64,000 nucleotides of DNA. Source: Ariolimax columbianus (Eukaryota > Mollusca > Gastropoda > Stylommatophora > Arionidae). Shown piece by piece: positions 20,129 through 30,871 of this stretch (positions are counted from its first letter, which is position 1; every line of letters starts with the position of its first letter). The DNA is taken from NCBI GenBank assembly GCA_036924085.1, contig JAVGWX010000014.1, forward strand, positions 42,502,556 to 42,566,555, read 5' to 3'. The notes below the pieces were generated by a model. The model ran no database searches. It saw only the letters and a program-made list of their open reading frames with translations, and was not told the DNA's origin. Position numbers and translations under genes: made by a program.

Positions 20129-20537
20129 TGCTTGCGATGTTCCGGCTGGCGTTCAGTCCTTAGTTTCGCAGATGTCTTTGTCTAATTAGTGTTATTCGGA
20201 GAAACATTATTTTTCTTGTTTTGAGAGTTGGCGACGCTTAGATCATGTTTTTTTTTTCTGAAGACGTTCCTTGCAATGTTTGGAAGTTCATGCCAATTAA
20301 ATTGCTCTGTTCAGGGGGATGTGGACGATATTGTTTCTGAATTGGAGTTGATTTACTGGTGTTGTTCATGTAGGTGATTATGGCTTTCGTTGGGAAGTTA
20401 GTATTGACTTTTAGTATTGAATTTTATTGTTGCTGTTTTGGGGTGCCTTTCTTTGTTTTATTTTGAATTTGGAGTAGATACACGTATGTTGTTCGCGAGG
20501 ACAGTCATTATTTTATTTACACATGATGTTGATTTGT

Positions 20538-20665
20538 CTTCTTCTTCTTCTTCTTCTTTTTCTTCTTCTTCTTCTTCTTCTTCTTCTTCTTCTTCTCCCG
20601 CTTCTTCTTCTTCTTCTTCTTCTGCTTATACTTTTTCTTCTTCTTCTTCTTCTTCTTCTTTGTTC
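20538..20665. repeat. (TTC)n microsatellite
   Basis: Long ttc runs broken by ttttc and cccgc. Confidence 0.95.
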
Positions 20666-20948
20666 GTTCGTACTCAAACTTATTGTTGATCTTTCTTGGA
20701 AGTAATCACTGCTATCTTTAATGTTGCTGTTGTTCTTTTCTGAATTAATTCAATTGTGTTGTTTGTGAGAGCCGCTGCTGTTTTATCTAATGATGGTATT
20801 GATTTATTAATGTTGTTCGATGAGACGTTCACTGTTATCTTAAACAGTTATTGAACAAAATATTAGTGCTGTTGTTTCTTTCATATTCTGTAGTTCAATT
20901 GAAGCGTTGATCTTTTAAACTTTTAAACACGTAATGCTATTGTGCGTT

Positions 20949-20973
20949 TATATATATATATATATATATATAA
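20949..20973. repeat. (TA)n microsatellite
   Basis: About 12 ta units. Confidence 0.95.
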
Positions 20974-21029
20974 ATAACCACTTTATATAATCAGATCCGA
21001 AACGAAAAAAAATCGACATTAAACTGTGT

Positions 21030-21380
21030 TTCAAGACGTTATAGAAGCTGCCATGCCACTCAAACATAGCTCAACTGGACATGTGGTACGCATTTCTAAC
21101 AGCTGATGGACACGCTGAACAACGTTTTGGTGGCCATATACCCGCACATGTCCACGAAGTCGCCCTCCAGTGCAGTGGCGAAGATGGACGGACCAAAGAC
21201 CTAGACTCGCATTGGTACTGTGTTGCAAAAGACAGAGGCAGTTACATAATATTGTTGTCTTTCTCGCATATGGCATATCTGCCGGACTGACGCTAAAGAT
21301 AATGTAATGTAAATGTAACATCATATGTTGGAGAGCCTTCGTCCCTAGAGGGATTACTTCCATGTTATTAAGCAAAGCGA
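21030..21380. other. Overlapping open frames, unassigned
   Basis: A plus-strand frame of 69 residues (21081-21290) with HVHEVALQCSGEDG and a minus-strand frame of 114 residues (21031-21375) with LRHCTGGRLRGHVRVYGHQN. Neither matches a family I recognise. The patch is less simple than its surroundings and could be part of an element or an old exon. Confidence 0.3.
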
Positions 21381-21694
21381 TCCGAGTAAGGTAGAGAGCT
21401 GGTGATACATAACGACATCACGAGCGGTCTTCCTGCGTGTCTTACATCTAGCCGCCAGGTCTGGCTTCCATCAAGGGTCTCAGGGGAGTAATGACCATTA
21501 ATTTAATTCTCAAAACTAATTGGAGCAATAAAAAGTAAGTATGCTGAGAAAGGGCTGAGAAACGTATTATTTCTTTCTTAATAACGAATGGAGAGGAACG
21601 AGTGTCAGGTTTCGGTAAACTATTATTTATCGCGAACACGCGATCTCTTTTCCCGACCTAGGGGTGTTTGAAGAACAAATGAAAAATACAACAA

Positions 21695-22220
21695 GTGCGT
21701 AGAAGAAGAAGAAGAAGAAGAAGAAGAAGAAGAAGCAGGAAAAGAAGACTGAGAAGAGTTGTAAGAAAATGAAGATGTACGAGAAGAAATGTTGAAGTGG
21801 AGGATGAAAACAACGAAGATGAGTAAACTAACAGTAGAAGAAGAGGTAGAAGAAGGAAAAGTGAAGTGCAAGCTAAATATGTAGACGGAGCAGAAGATGA
21901 TAACTGTATAGAAGTACGAAGAAGACGATGATTAAAGAACGTAGTGGAAGAAGATAAGAGAATACAAAGACAAAGAAGAGAAGGAAAAACTAAAAAGCAG
22001 CAGAAGGAGAATAAGAGGAAGCTTAAGAGAAAGAAGAAGACTGAAGAACTGCAAGACGAAGACGACGATAATAAAGAACGGATAAGAAGAAGATAGGAAA
22101 ATAAAGCGATGCAGACGAAGAAGGAAAAAGCAGCAGGAGAAGAAGAGGAGATTATCAAGAAGTAGAAGGGAAAGAAGAATACTGAAGAAGCAGATAAAAG
22201 GTGAAGAAAAAAGAACAAGA
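21695..22220. repeat. Purine-rich GAA-derived tract
   Basis: Perfect (gaa)n at 21701-21735, followed by 480 bp of degraded gaag/aaag/agaag. The 186-residue minus frame is a Ser/Leu/Phe repeat translation. Confidence 0.9.
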
Positions 22221-23090
22221 AGATAAAATTCGACTATATAAATAAAACTTGTGACAGGCACACGTAGCTTGCGATTCTTGTGGGAAGAGTAAATGCTTGC
22301 AAGTGTCCCGGCCTTTTCGAAGTCACGTGTGGTAAATCAACCCCAAAGTGTTCTTCCGTCGCCTGATTGTTGTTGTTACTGATCCTGTATCACTTGGGCT
22401 CTCGTCCTTCCACCCATTGATATGTACTGGTACCTGTACGTGTTTGTTGGGTGTGATTTAGTTCCACGCAAAATGTTTCTATTAGCTCGTCTCGAAAGAA
22501 TAATAATTTTGCTAACATACTAGCGGCTAGTCCTCAAAGAGCTGATGATAACTCGTTGTGTGCGACAAGTGTTTTTTGGATATGTGTTATTGTGATACAA
22601 AGTTGTGGTAGGATTTTCTTTTGATACAAGCAAGTGGGTGTAATGAAACCCCTGCGACGAGCCTGGCTAACCGGTGCTGCATATTTAAGCTCACAGAAGC
22701 CGAACGGCCAACCAGGATCAGAAAATATATAGTTATTGGGATATGTTTGGCTGCTAGATCAAATATGGTGCTCTGATCTCTCACTGTGGGTGCTTTGATG
22801 ATGTGATTGAGATTTACTCTTTACGTAAGCATAACTTGTGTAAGTTGGAGAGCTTTCGCGTCCCATTCATTCCGGAAGCTATGCCGGCGGGAGTATTGCT
22901 CTCGGCAGGGTAATCCAAGAAAGACAGATCATGTGAGCGGGGTCAAACTAAAGGGATGAGGAACATGTGCAGTCCTATATGTGAAGCTGCAGAATCCAGC
23001 CTCGAGTGGTACACGCTCTGGGCTGCAGTAAACCACACAATCTCCGTGGGTAGATGAATTCTTCTCTCGTTCTCTGCTAGTTGTTTAAAC
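22221..23090. other. Nothing firmly recognised
   Basis: A minus-strand 65-residue frame at 22587-22784 (LNMQHRLARLVAGVSLHPL) has a faint resemblance to the post-RT region of LINEs but is too short to call. Confidence 0.3.
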
Positions 23091-23094
23091 GGAA

Positions 23095-24280
23095 ACAGAC
23101 CACAGTGGTTGTCTATTTTGACCTAAGTGCAGCATATGACACCAAAAACCATAGGATACTACTATAAAAGCTATACAGTATGACAAAATATTGTCGTCTG
23201 ACAAATATCATCAAATGCCTACTGCATAACACAATTCTATGTCACTTTGGGGGAAACATAATGTAGATGGCGAAACCACAAAAACGACCTGGCACAAGAC
23301 AGTGTCCTAGCAGCCATTCTATATAACATATCAAGTAATGACCAACCCATGGACGCAAATACAAAAACATTCATCTATGCTGATACACAGCAGCTGCTGC
23401 CCAGGGAAAAGGGTTTGAGGAAGTGGAAAACATACCTCTCAATGCCCTTGCAGAATATTACCACAAGGATGACCTTAAACCAAATCCTAGCAAAACCCAT
23501 GTATGTGCCTACCACAAGGATCATCTTAAACCGAATCCCAGCAAAACCCAGGTAAGTGCCTACCACAAGAATCATCTTAAACCGAATCCTAGCAAAGCCC
23601 AGGTATGTGCCTAACACAAGAATCACCTTAAACCAAATCCTAGTAAAACAGAAGTATGCACATACTACCTCAGAAACAGAGAGGTATAAAGGGAACTTCG
23701 GGCTAATGCACCAGTTTTGTGTTTCTCCGTAGCTGAATACGTTGCGCCAGTCTCGAAAAAAAACTATGCCCGTGTGAAACTAGTGGACACAGCAATAAAT
23801 TATGCGGGTCTGATAGTACCAGGTTACCTAAAACCCACTCCATTGATAAAATACACCCCATAATTGAAAAATCACCACCCGCAATTCAAAGAAGCAGATG
23901 AAATCGAACGAGAAAAACAGGAGCACGACCCAAGATATATAATAGTTGGCATCAGGTACAGAGCAAAAGACTCAAATCCAGAAGTAGTTTCCTAAAATCA
24001 ACACAGCCGATACAGACAAACCTTGAAAATTACCGCATCGAATTATGGCCATGAATGGATGCAGACCACAGAGATGGAACTTCGGGAGAAACCTGACATC
24101 AGACATCATCTACCATACACAACATGGAAGTCACGGAATAGACTCCGGACTGGTGTATCAAGAGGAATATGAAACGATGGGATACAAAGATGTAATTTGC
24201 ACACGATGTAATTGTGGCGCAATACATGACCCAGACTACCTGATGATCTGCCTCAACAGCCAGAGAACATGCAATTGATG
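23095..24280 (+). pseudogene. LINE reverse transcriptase and C-terminal remnant
   Basis: Around 23110, TTVVVYFDLSAAYDTKNH is RT motif A (F-D-L-S-A-A-Y-D). At 23370, TFIYADTQQLL corresponds to motif C (F-I-Y-A-D-D) with the second catalytic Asp lost. The segment LKPNPSKTQVCA after it is the LKxNxxKTQ motif, here present four times in tandem. The tail gives VAEYVAPVSKK, NYARVKLVDTAINYA and, at 24160-24280, KDVICTRCNCGAIHDPDYLM, a Cys-rich end. Frameshifts and stops are frequent. Probably a jockey/CR1-clade element. Confidence 0.8.
23459..23662 (+). repeat. 51-bp in-frame quadruplication inside RT
   Basis: Four consecutive 51-bp units (23459, 23510, 23561, 23612) each encode a 17-residue block YHKDHLKPNPSKTQVSA or a close variant. 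The normal RT has one. A stop replaces Y in unit 4. Confidence 0.93.
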
Positions 24281-24930
24281 TGAAATGCTGGAAGCAAATG
24301 ACAAGGCAATCAATTTAGCTGAATACTTGATGCATGCTGTATATCCCGGTTCTTGTACACGGAAAGTAAATAAGTTGTCCTCTATCAATTATCCCAATGG
24401 ATTACATAAAGAAGCAGATCATAAGAAATTCCACATCTGTTCCTCTGTAGCGAATTCCTGGGGGACGGGTATAGCGAGATGAACAGTCACCACACATGAG
24501 CTGGCATGACTGACTGAGGAATTGTGAGAAGACCGACTCAGATGTGCGCGCTGCGTCCCTGGCAGGACGCGACAACAGGAAGCACTGACACACTGGACTG
24601 TCTACATTCGGGATACTCCAAAGATGCGTCCACACCCTGCCCTCTGATATAATAATGCGTCTAAGACAACATAATTTGTACAATTCCAACTGAAGAATGT
24701 GGGGAGCTTTTGGGTGGAATTCGTTACGGCTGTTTAGAGCTACCAGCTCACAGCGCAACGGATTATATCATAAGCATAATCATCATCATCTTTAAGATTA
24801 TGTGTGTAGACATCCTTCAGGTGCTGTTCATTGCGTATTTGTTGTGTCAAATGTTTGTATATGCCTTTCTTGTCCTTTTTTTACTGTTTGAAAAGATCCC
24901 GATGCATGTAATTGCTATTCACAAGAAAAA
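24281..24930. other. Unclassified
   Basis: A 118-residue minus-strand frame (24402-24758) with several Cys pairs (LYKLCCLRR, SPVCQCFLLS) has no assignable family. This may be the 3' part of the preceding element or unique DNA. Confidence 0.3.
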
Positions 24931-25315
24931 TTGACGGGACGAAAGAACGATCAGAAAAATTGAGACTGAATATGCAGAAAACTAAGCTCCTTAAACATAG
25001 CCCGATCGACAAAGAACCAATCATTCTGGAATGAGAGCAGTTACTTACTGTTTAACATAACAACCCGTCAGTGGGTACAGATGCAGCTGTGAAGACCAGA
25101 GTTGGCAAGGCAAGAGGGGCATTACTGACACCAAGCAACATATGGAGATCTACAAGACTCACACCAAAGCTTGAATAATCAAAGCCAGTGTCAATCCCAT
25201 GATGTTGTATGGAGTCGTAACATGGAGAACGACCAAGAAGATACAACGAAGAATCATGTTCTTTGTTAACAGATGTCTGCGAAGGATTCTTGTTTAGTGT
25301 CCACATTGAGTAAGT
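24930..25315 (+). pseudogene. RTE-like LINE fragment
   Basis: Pieces LRLNMQKTKLLKHS (after RT motif C), TDAAVKTRVGKARGAL, NIWRSTRLTPKL, MMLYGVVTWRTTKKIQRR and FFVNRCLRRIL follow the order of RTE-family polyproteins (L-Y-G-x-x-T-W-R-T-T-K and the C-L-R-R-I-L helix). Frames change several times. Related tails occur at 55840-56520 and 61420-61770. Confidence 0.75.
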
Positions 25316-25660
25316 TCACTCTTTTGTGCGACCTAAATATGAAGCTAAGTGGCGGGTTGAAGTAGCTTTCCTCACATCCCGAGCGTGATAATGAAAGTGA
25401 ACCGGCGTCCTACAGACGGTTGTGCTATGCCTGGCTGCATCTGCGTGTCACTCACTACTGCGGTGATCACGTCGATCCCTCCCTTTGTTAACCAGGCTGT
25501 CATGAAAACAACCCGTTTCCAAGAAAGGCTGTAAGGAAGCCAAGGTGAAGGTCGTGTCCAGTATGTTTTGCCTGACCCTGACTAACATGTCTGATCGGTA
25601 TGTTTTGCCTGAATAGACGTTAGTCTTCATTCCGACTATTGTAAATAATGACATAATGTG
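25296..25660 (+). mobile_element. Family D dispersed repeat copy (plus)
   Basis: gttgtgctatgcctggctgc, actgcggtgatcacgtcgat, ccaggctgtcatgaaaacaa, cccgtttccaagaaaggctg, and ttttgcctgaccctgactaa occur in order, ending ttttgcctgaatagacgtta. One of the fullest copies. No coding potential. Confidence 0.8.
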
Positions 25661-26179
25661 TTGGTCCCAACTTCGTATAATACGTCTTCTATTGTGGTGC
25701 TTCGATGCTTCGAAAGGGACGATACTGAGAAGTACATAAGCAAATGAAACTAAAGCGTATCAAGAATTGAACCATGCCCCACGATAGACTTTCGCTCTAA
25801 CCGTTCCGTTGATCAGGCATTTGCACAGAGCTGAGGATGGTCGTACTAAGAAAACCCGTTTCAATGAATGATTCACTTTCACGCATACACAATAGAGTTT
25901 TAAACTCACGCTAAACAGACACAATGTGTTACCAACAATTCTGAAAGTTTCGCCCCCATCCTACAAGTCTGTGCCTGTCAGGAAGTCTGGCGTGGATCGT
26001 TGTTCAACTTGCCATATCTGCACCTGCTCGCTACAAATTTTCACACTTGCGCTTACCAATGAAGATGTTTCAACTGGGTCATTGGTCGTGACGCGTGGGA
26101 TGGGAGATGATGCCAGGCCAGAGAGAGAAGCCATCCGGCGAAAAGATATAAAACGGACGAATCTATTACAGAGTAAAGT

Positions 26180-26240
26180 GTAGGGGTCTCAAAACACGCG
26201 GCTCTCGGGTCACACGTGGCATGCCAAGCCTTGTCCGACG
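26180..26240 (+). mobile_element. hAT-like transposon terminal sequence (partial)
   Basis: aggggtctcaaaacacgcgg followed by ctctcgggtcacacgtggca resembles the animal hAT terminal consensus CAGGGGTCTCAAAC.CGCGGCCC. The opposite end was not found, so it is a fragment. Confidence 0.5.
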
Positions 26241-27440
26241 ACCCACATGGTAAACGAGCGAGTCACTATGTGGGATTGCGCAATTAAATATAAACATTGT
26301 CCTTCAGAAGATTCATCTGCTGGTCAGAAAAGAAGTAGACTAACCCATACCTTTTATTCCTTTTCTCGCTGCCTTTTTCTTTCCTAACCTAAAGTCATGT
26401 ACCAGTTTACTGAAGTAGAAGATGACAATAAGTAATCACACATTCATTCCTACTTAGCAACACGTTCCACAGTTAGGGTGTTGGCTCAGACTTCACGTCA
26501 ACTTTAAGTTAAGTCCTCTTCAGCGATACACAATAACCATTTAGTCATGAGCGATATTTGGTTTCATTGGTCAGGAGATTTTATATAGATATTAAAAAAG
26601 ACGTGTGTGCCTGTGGTTGAGAATATCGCGGCTTCATCTTAATAAAGAAACAGTCGTAGGAAACAACAAGGAATAGTGGGTCGCTCACCCGTTTAAAAAC
26701 TGCTGTACTGACCAAAGGGCAGAGTTCAAAAGCCAGGTAAGGCCTATGTCTTTTATTACGGAGATGAATTAAACGCCATGATTGCAAACTGAGTTGATAC
26801 TGCATAGGCAAGTAGCCTTTAGGCCCTATAAATTCCCAGAACTGTAGTCTAGGAATCAGAATAACCGATGCAGTGGAATTGCTTAAGATACGAGGGAAAT
26901 TCGGTATGTATGTCACAAATTAATGTATTAATTGTCGCCGCCTAGGCATCTAGTGTCCATTGTTTTGATCGACCACTACCATGTCCAACTAATGATGCTT
27001 GCAGCCAAATCTCGTTCAATGACAAAGGAATGATTGCGATCTGTCGGAGCCGTGTAGAACAGTGTCGGTCCCTCCCACGCCTTACACATATCTGACTCTG
27101 ACATGATCTCATGAGGCGGAACTTACTGGTCCATTCGAACCATATGACCAAACACAGACAGGCGGCGGCGGACCGATATGGAGGCATCACTCCTATTTGC
27201 AGAGACCTCGACATGGCGGAACAGATCGAACCACCGGATACCGACGATACGTCACTGGCTACGCATGTGAAAGGCATCGAGTGTTGATAGGGGGTGGCAG
27301 GAACATGTGGTTTATTAAAGTGTCCTCCAGATATGTAACTACTGTAGGTAGCTCTATATGTCACATGCACCTGCGCAGCTCAGATACAATCGTATCCGTG
27401 CTCATAGAGTGACCAATAAAGAAGAACGTTTTGTTGGTTG
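26241..27440. other. Unclassified, possibly unique DNA
   Basis: Two minus-strand frames, 26581-26916 (111 residues) and 26942-27370 (142 residues), are long for the local base composition, and a 71-residue plus frame opposes the second. None has a motif I know. They are the only candidates here for fragments of host coding DNA, but splice signals were not convincing. Confidence 0.3.
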
Positions 27441-27461
27441 TTTTTTTTTAAAGAGAAAGGG

Positions 27462-27495
27462 GGGGGGGGGAGCGGGCGGTGGGGGGGGGGGGGGT
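27462..27495. repeat. Poly-G tracts
   Basis: Two G runs of 10 or more, separated by agcgggcggt. Confidence 0.9.
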
Positions 27496-27549
27496 TGCTG
27501 TAATTAAAATGACTCTCCGCAAATAATATTTAAATTGAAAATGTTTCCT

Positions 27550-27880
27550 ATTTACGATGAGAAGTGTTTATCACGTAACGCTGTGCATAACTGGGTCAAT
27601 AAATGTTCTCAATGATAATCATAAATTGCTGATCAAGACCAATATGGCCGTTATATTTAGTTTGCAGCAAAAGCATATTGGCGATGGGTGGAGGAGATCA
27701 TTCAGAGTGAAAGAAGAGCAAATGTAGACAGCATATCAACTGCATTAGGGTTCTCGCATGGTTTAGCCTACAGGATATTGCATGATCGATGTAGTTTCCG
27801 GAGAGTATTTTCACGGTGAGCATCTAAGCAACTGACTTGCGAATACCAAATAAACCGAATATCCATGTTCGAACAGTGAT
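27550..27880 (+). pseudogene. Mariner-like transposase fragment
   Basis: Near 27562, CLSRNAVHNWVNKCSQ is the second helix-turn-helix of a mariner transposase. From 27685, WVEEIIQSERRANVDSISTA, LGFSHGLAYRILHDRC and SFRRVFSR, then a stop, then ASKQLTCEY match the linker leading to the W-V-P-R/K-x-L-T motif. Stops between the parts show decay. It covers only the DNA-binding half and lacks the DDD catalytic residues. It is a different lineage from the two foldback copies. Confidence 0.75.
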
Positions 27881-28344
27881 AAAGCGATGAAAAAGGTGTA
27901 CCAATATTGGTGGAAATTATGTTCAGAAATGAAAGATCATACAAGTATAGTAGTAAATGGTTTTACAGTTCGCATCTGATTAATTTTTGTTTTATAAATA
28001 GCGATGTGCGACCTTTTCTGACTTAGCTTCGTTAAAAAACAGAGACATAGCTAAAGAATTCACAAAACGCTTTCAACTCTATGATCAGCTCGGATCTTCA
28101 TCAAATACATGCTAAGTCTTCCTTCCTGACCCATCCATTTCACTTCTCAGGATGTCTTCCTTGTGTCCATTATGATTGAAATATGGAGCTTTGAGATTGT
28201 CTCACGTGAAATGAGCGATTTTATGAACGTCCACCGTTACAAACAATAGGAAAACCACTAACAGTGCAAGAAGCACATATGAATATCCCTCCTATCGACC
28301 TGGCAAGATACTGGGACGAGTTCTTCTCAACCAAATGATCGATG

Positions 28345-28452
28345 ATGTCTTCTACTTCCTCTTGTTCTTCTTCTTCTTCTTCTTGTTCTTCTTCTTCTCC
28401 TTCTTCTTCTTCTTCTTCTTTTTCTTCTTCTTCTTCTTCTTCTTCTTCCGCA
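28345..28452. repeat. (TTC)n microsatellite, tail of family C copy
   Basis: ttcttcttc runs directly adjoin the family C end, so this is the (GAA)n 3' tail of a minus-strand insertion, expanded. Confidence 0.88.
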
Positions 28453-28600
28453 TTCGTTCTCAATCTCCCACTACGAAGCCATGAACAAGGCTTTGCAAGT
28501 AACAGTATGTAGTCCAGTAAACAGAATGCGTTGTGTCGTTGTTTACAGATTAGGGCTTGTCGGTCGCGGAAGAGTAACAATTATATTCGTGGCTCGGCAA
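28450..28600 (-). mobile_element. Family C dispersed repeat copy (3' end)
   Basis: cattcgttctcaatctccca, gtagtccagtaaacagaatg, and cgttgtgtcgttgtttacag are the reverse complement of the family C 3' end. 5'-truncated at about 28600. Confidence 0.8.
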
Positions 28601-28970
28601 CTCCAGAAGAAATGTCAAAAGCAGCAATGTTGTCTTCGCATGCCTTTCATTCACCTTACAGAAGTTGTTGACACGATCAGCCGGGTTGGACTCTGGAGGA
28701 TTGTGGGAAAATTCGCTGCTAAAGCAGATTCACAAATATCGTCAATATGTTATTGCTGATAACAGTATGATCTAGTCCACTGTAAAATAAAACACACTAT
28801 GCGTCTAACAAAAATGTAACCACTTCCGCATTGACATCAAGTCGTCAGATCCCACTAATACCTTGTCTTGACCAATATAGATTATAAAACTCCTTAACTC
28901 TGGTAATTTCATCCCATTCCATTCAGACAGTCCAATAACTTAAAATTAAAATTAATAAAGTTAAAACTAC

Positions 28971-29617
28971 AAGGCGTGTTTAAATGAAACTAGACATAAC
29001 TGCATCCCGTGAACATACGTACGATAGTTTCCTCAGCAGGCCATTGAAAACATGGTGGATGTGATACGGAATCCGTCCAGAGTTGATCAGCGAACGATGA
29101 TTCGGTTTCTAACGGCTAAAGGATTTCGACAAAATGATATTCACTGCAGAATGCAGGCAGTGTATGGTGACACAAATGTGTCGAAGACAACAGTGAAGAA
29201 CTGGAAAACGATATTTAAAGAAGGACGGGAGTTAACGAAAGATCTTCCGTGACCAGGTAGGCTCATATTGTTGCGTCAGAAGATGCCATCACCAAAATTG
29301 ATGCAGAAATTCGTGTAGGCCGCCTCCTGAGCTTATATTTGTAACAGTGCCTTCATTCTCCGATGTATGTCAACTGTTCCATATCCTTCAGCTGTTAGAA
29401 ACCGAATCACCGCTCGCTGATCAACTCTGGACGACTTCCGTATCACACCCGCCATGTTTTCAACTGTCTGCTGAGGAAACTATGAGTCGGAGGATAATGC
29501 AATTTTGCAAACTTGGCGGTTGGTTTAAGCTGCTTACATCAGAAGCCACGTCATCGTGCGCATCGTACGTATGTTCACATTCTGCAGTCAGGTCCCGTTT
29601 AATTTGAACACACCTCG
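28971..29617. mobile_element. Foldback mariner-like element 1
   Basis: Both ends are the same transposase 5' end in opposite orientation. Left: aggcgtgtttaaatgaaac at 28972. Right (minus strand): gcgaggtgtgttcaaatt from 29617. Each arm goes from terminal repeat through 5' UTR into an ATG and the first helix-turn-helix. The left arm (29052-29252) gives MVDVIRNPSRVDQRTMIRFL, then HCRMQAVYGDTNVSKTTVKN. The right arm (minus, from 29455) gives MAGVIRKSSRVDQRAVIRFL, then TVDIHRRMKALL. The left arm lacks about 80 bp of UTR present in the right. No 3' transposase end is present. Confidence 0.8.
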
Positions 29618-30044
29618 CATTTATAGCGAATGCCAGAAACACAAAGCCCCAAGGCCAGAGCATGTTCCGAACTGGTCAGTATAAGGAGATATCAGGCCGT
29701 GATGCTTGATGTGTTATTGTGGAGTGTGTACTGCTCCCTGTATGTGGTCACCCACTTATAAAATTTGGCTAGCCCAGCGTATATTTGGATTTCACAGACA
29801 GAAGTTCCAGCATGCACAACAAAATCACAATCAGGGTATCTTTAGTTCATCCTAGAACCATAACATCCCTTTAATCTATATACGTTCTAACTGCTGACAT
29901 TATCACCATGATAAGTGTGAGGATACCTAGCCCGTAATCAACCGCTGACAATACCAACTGACGGGACAGGATTTACAGCAGCTGTTGTTCCAAGTTTGCT
30001 CCTGTCAGGCTCTTGAGTGCTGCCAGTTCTCGATATGTATTGTC

Positions 30045-30480
30045 TGGGATACAAGGTATGTATGGTCTGGCTTACACGGTATGTATTGTCTGGGATACAC
30101 ATAATGTATGGTCTGGTTTACACGGTATGTATTGTCTGGGATACACGGTATGTATGGTCTGGTTTACACGGTATGTATGGTCTTTTTTACACGGTCTGTA
30201 TGGTCTGGTTTACACGGTATTTATGGTCTGGTTTAAACCGCATGTATGGTCTGGTTTACACGGTATGTATGGTCTTTTTTACACGGTATGTATGGTCTGG
30301 TTTACAACGTATGTATGGTCTTGTTTACACGATATGTATGGTTTGGTTTACACCGTGTGTATGGTCTGGTTTACACGGTCTGTATGATCTGGTTTACACG
30401 GTATGTATGGTCTGGTTTACACGGTATGTATGGTCTGGCTTACACGGTCTGTAAGGTCTGGTTTACACAGTATGTATATG
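30045..30480 (+). repeat. 23-bp minisatellite, about 18 units
   Basis: tatgtatggtctggtttaca plus cgg is repeated. The first few units are longer, with an inserted tgtctgggatacac variant. Frames of up to 145 residues are open only because the unit has no stop. Confidence 0.93.
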
Positions 30481-30614
30481 AGTGGTTATGATCACAAGAT
30501 ACTCCAATGTATTTTAACCTGCCACATATGTCATCGAACAAAGCTGATATTTGGGAAATCAGACGTCACTATTCAGTTGTTCAAGGATCTTTACATAATG
30601 CAAGTCAACTTAGA

Positions 30615-30770
30615 ACTGATCTGTACTCGTACAGCGTGCAGGCTAGGTGGTTTCATCCCAACCCTAATGGTGAAAAAGCCAGGTGCTTATCGAGTTTCAA
30701 ACCCGTGTCTCCGAACTGAAAGATCGGTATGCTAACTGCGTGACCACTCGCTACGCCATTACCAGGTTAA
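30615..30770 (-). mobile_element. SINE A, copy 1
   Basis: On the minus strand: tRNA-like tagcgagtggtcacgcag (A box), ccgatctttcagttcggaga, and a B-box-like gggtttgaaactcg, then a tail ggctttttcacc. The same blocks recur at 59045-59205. Confidence 0.75.
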
Positions 30771-30871
30771 CTGTAAGGTCTCATTGATAGCTTTGACAAG
30801 CCCATGCCCTATCTGAGCCCCCTGATGTACGTCAGGATGTAATACGCAAGTGTTAGTGTTGACCCTGGCGT

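Noticed and set aside
24402..24758. 118-residue Cys-containing minus-strand frame as a zinc-binding protein
   Set aside because: Cys spacing fits no known finger and the plus strand next to it is a LINE tail; left unassigned.
25765..25825. Minus-strand tRNA-like sequence (ggttcaattcttg)
   Set aside because: Only a partial B box match; A box poor; no second copy found.
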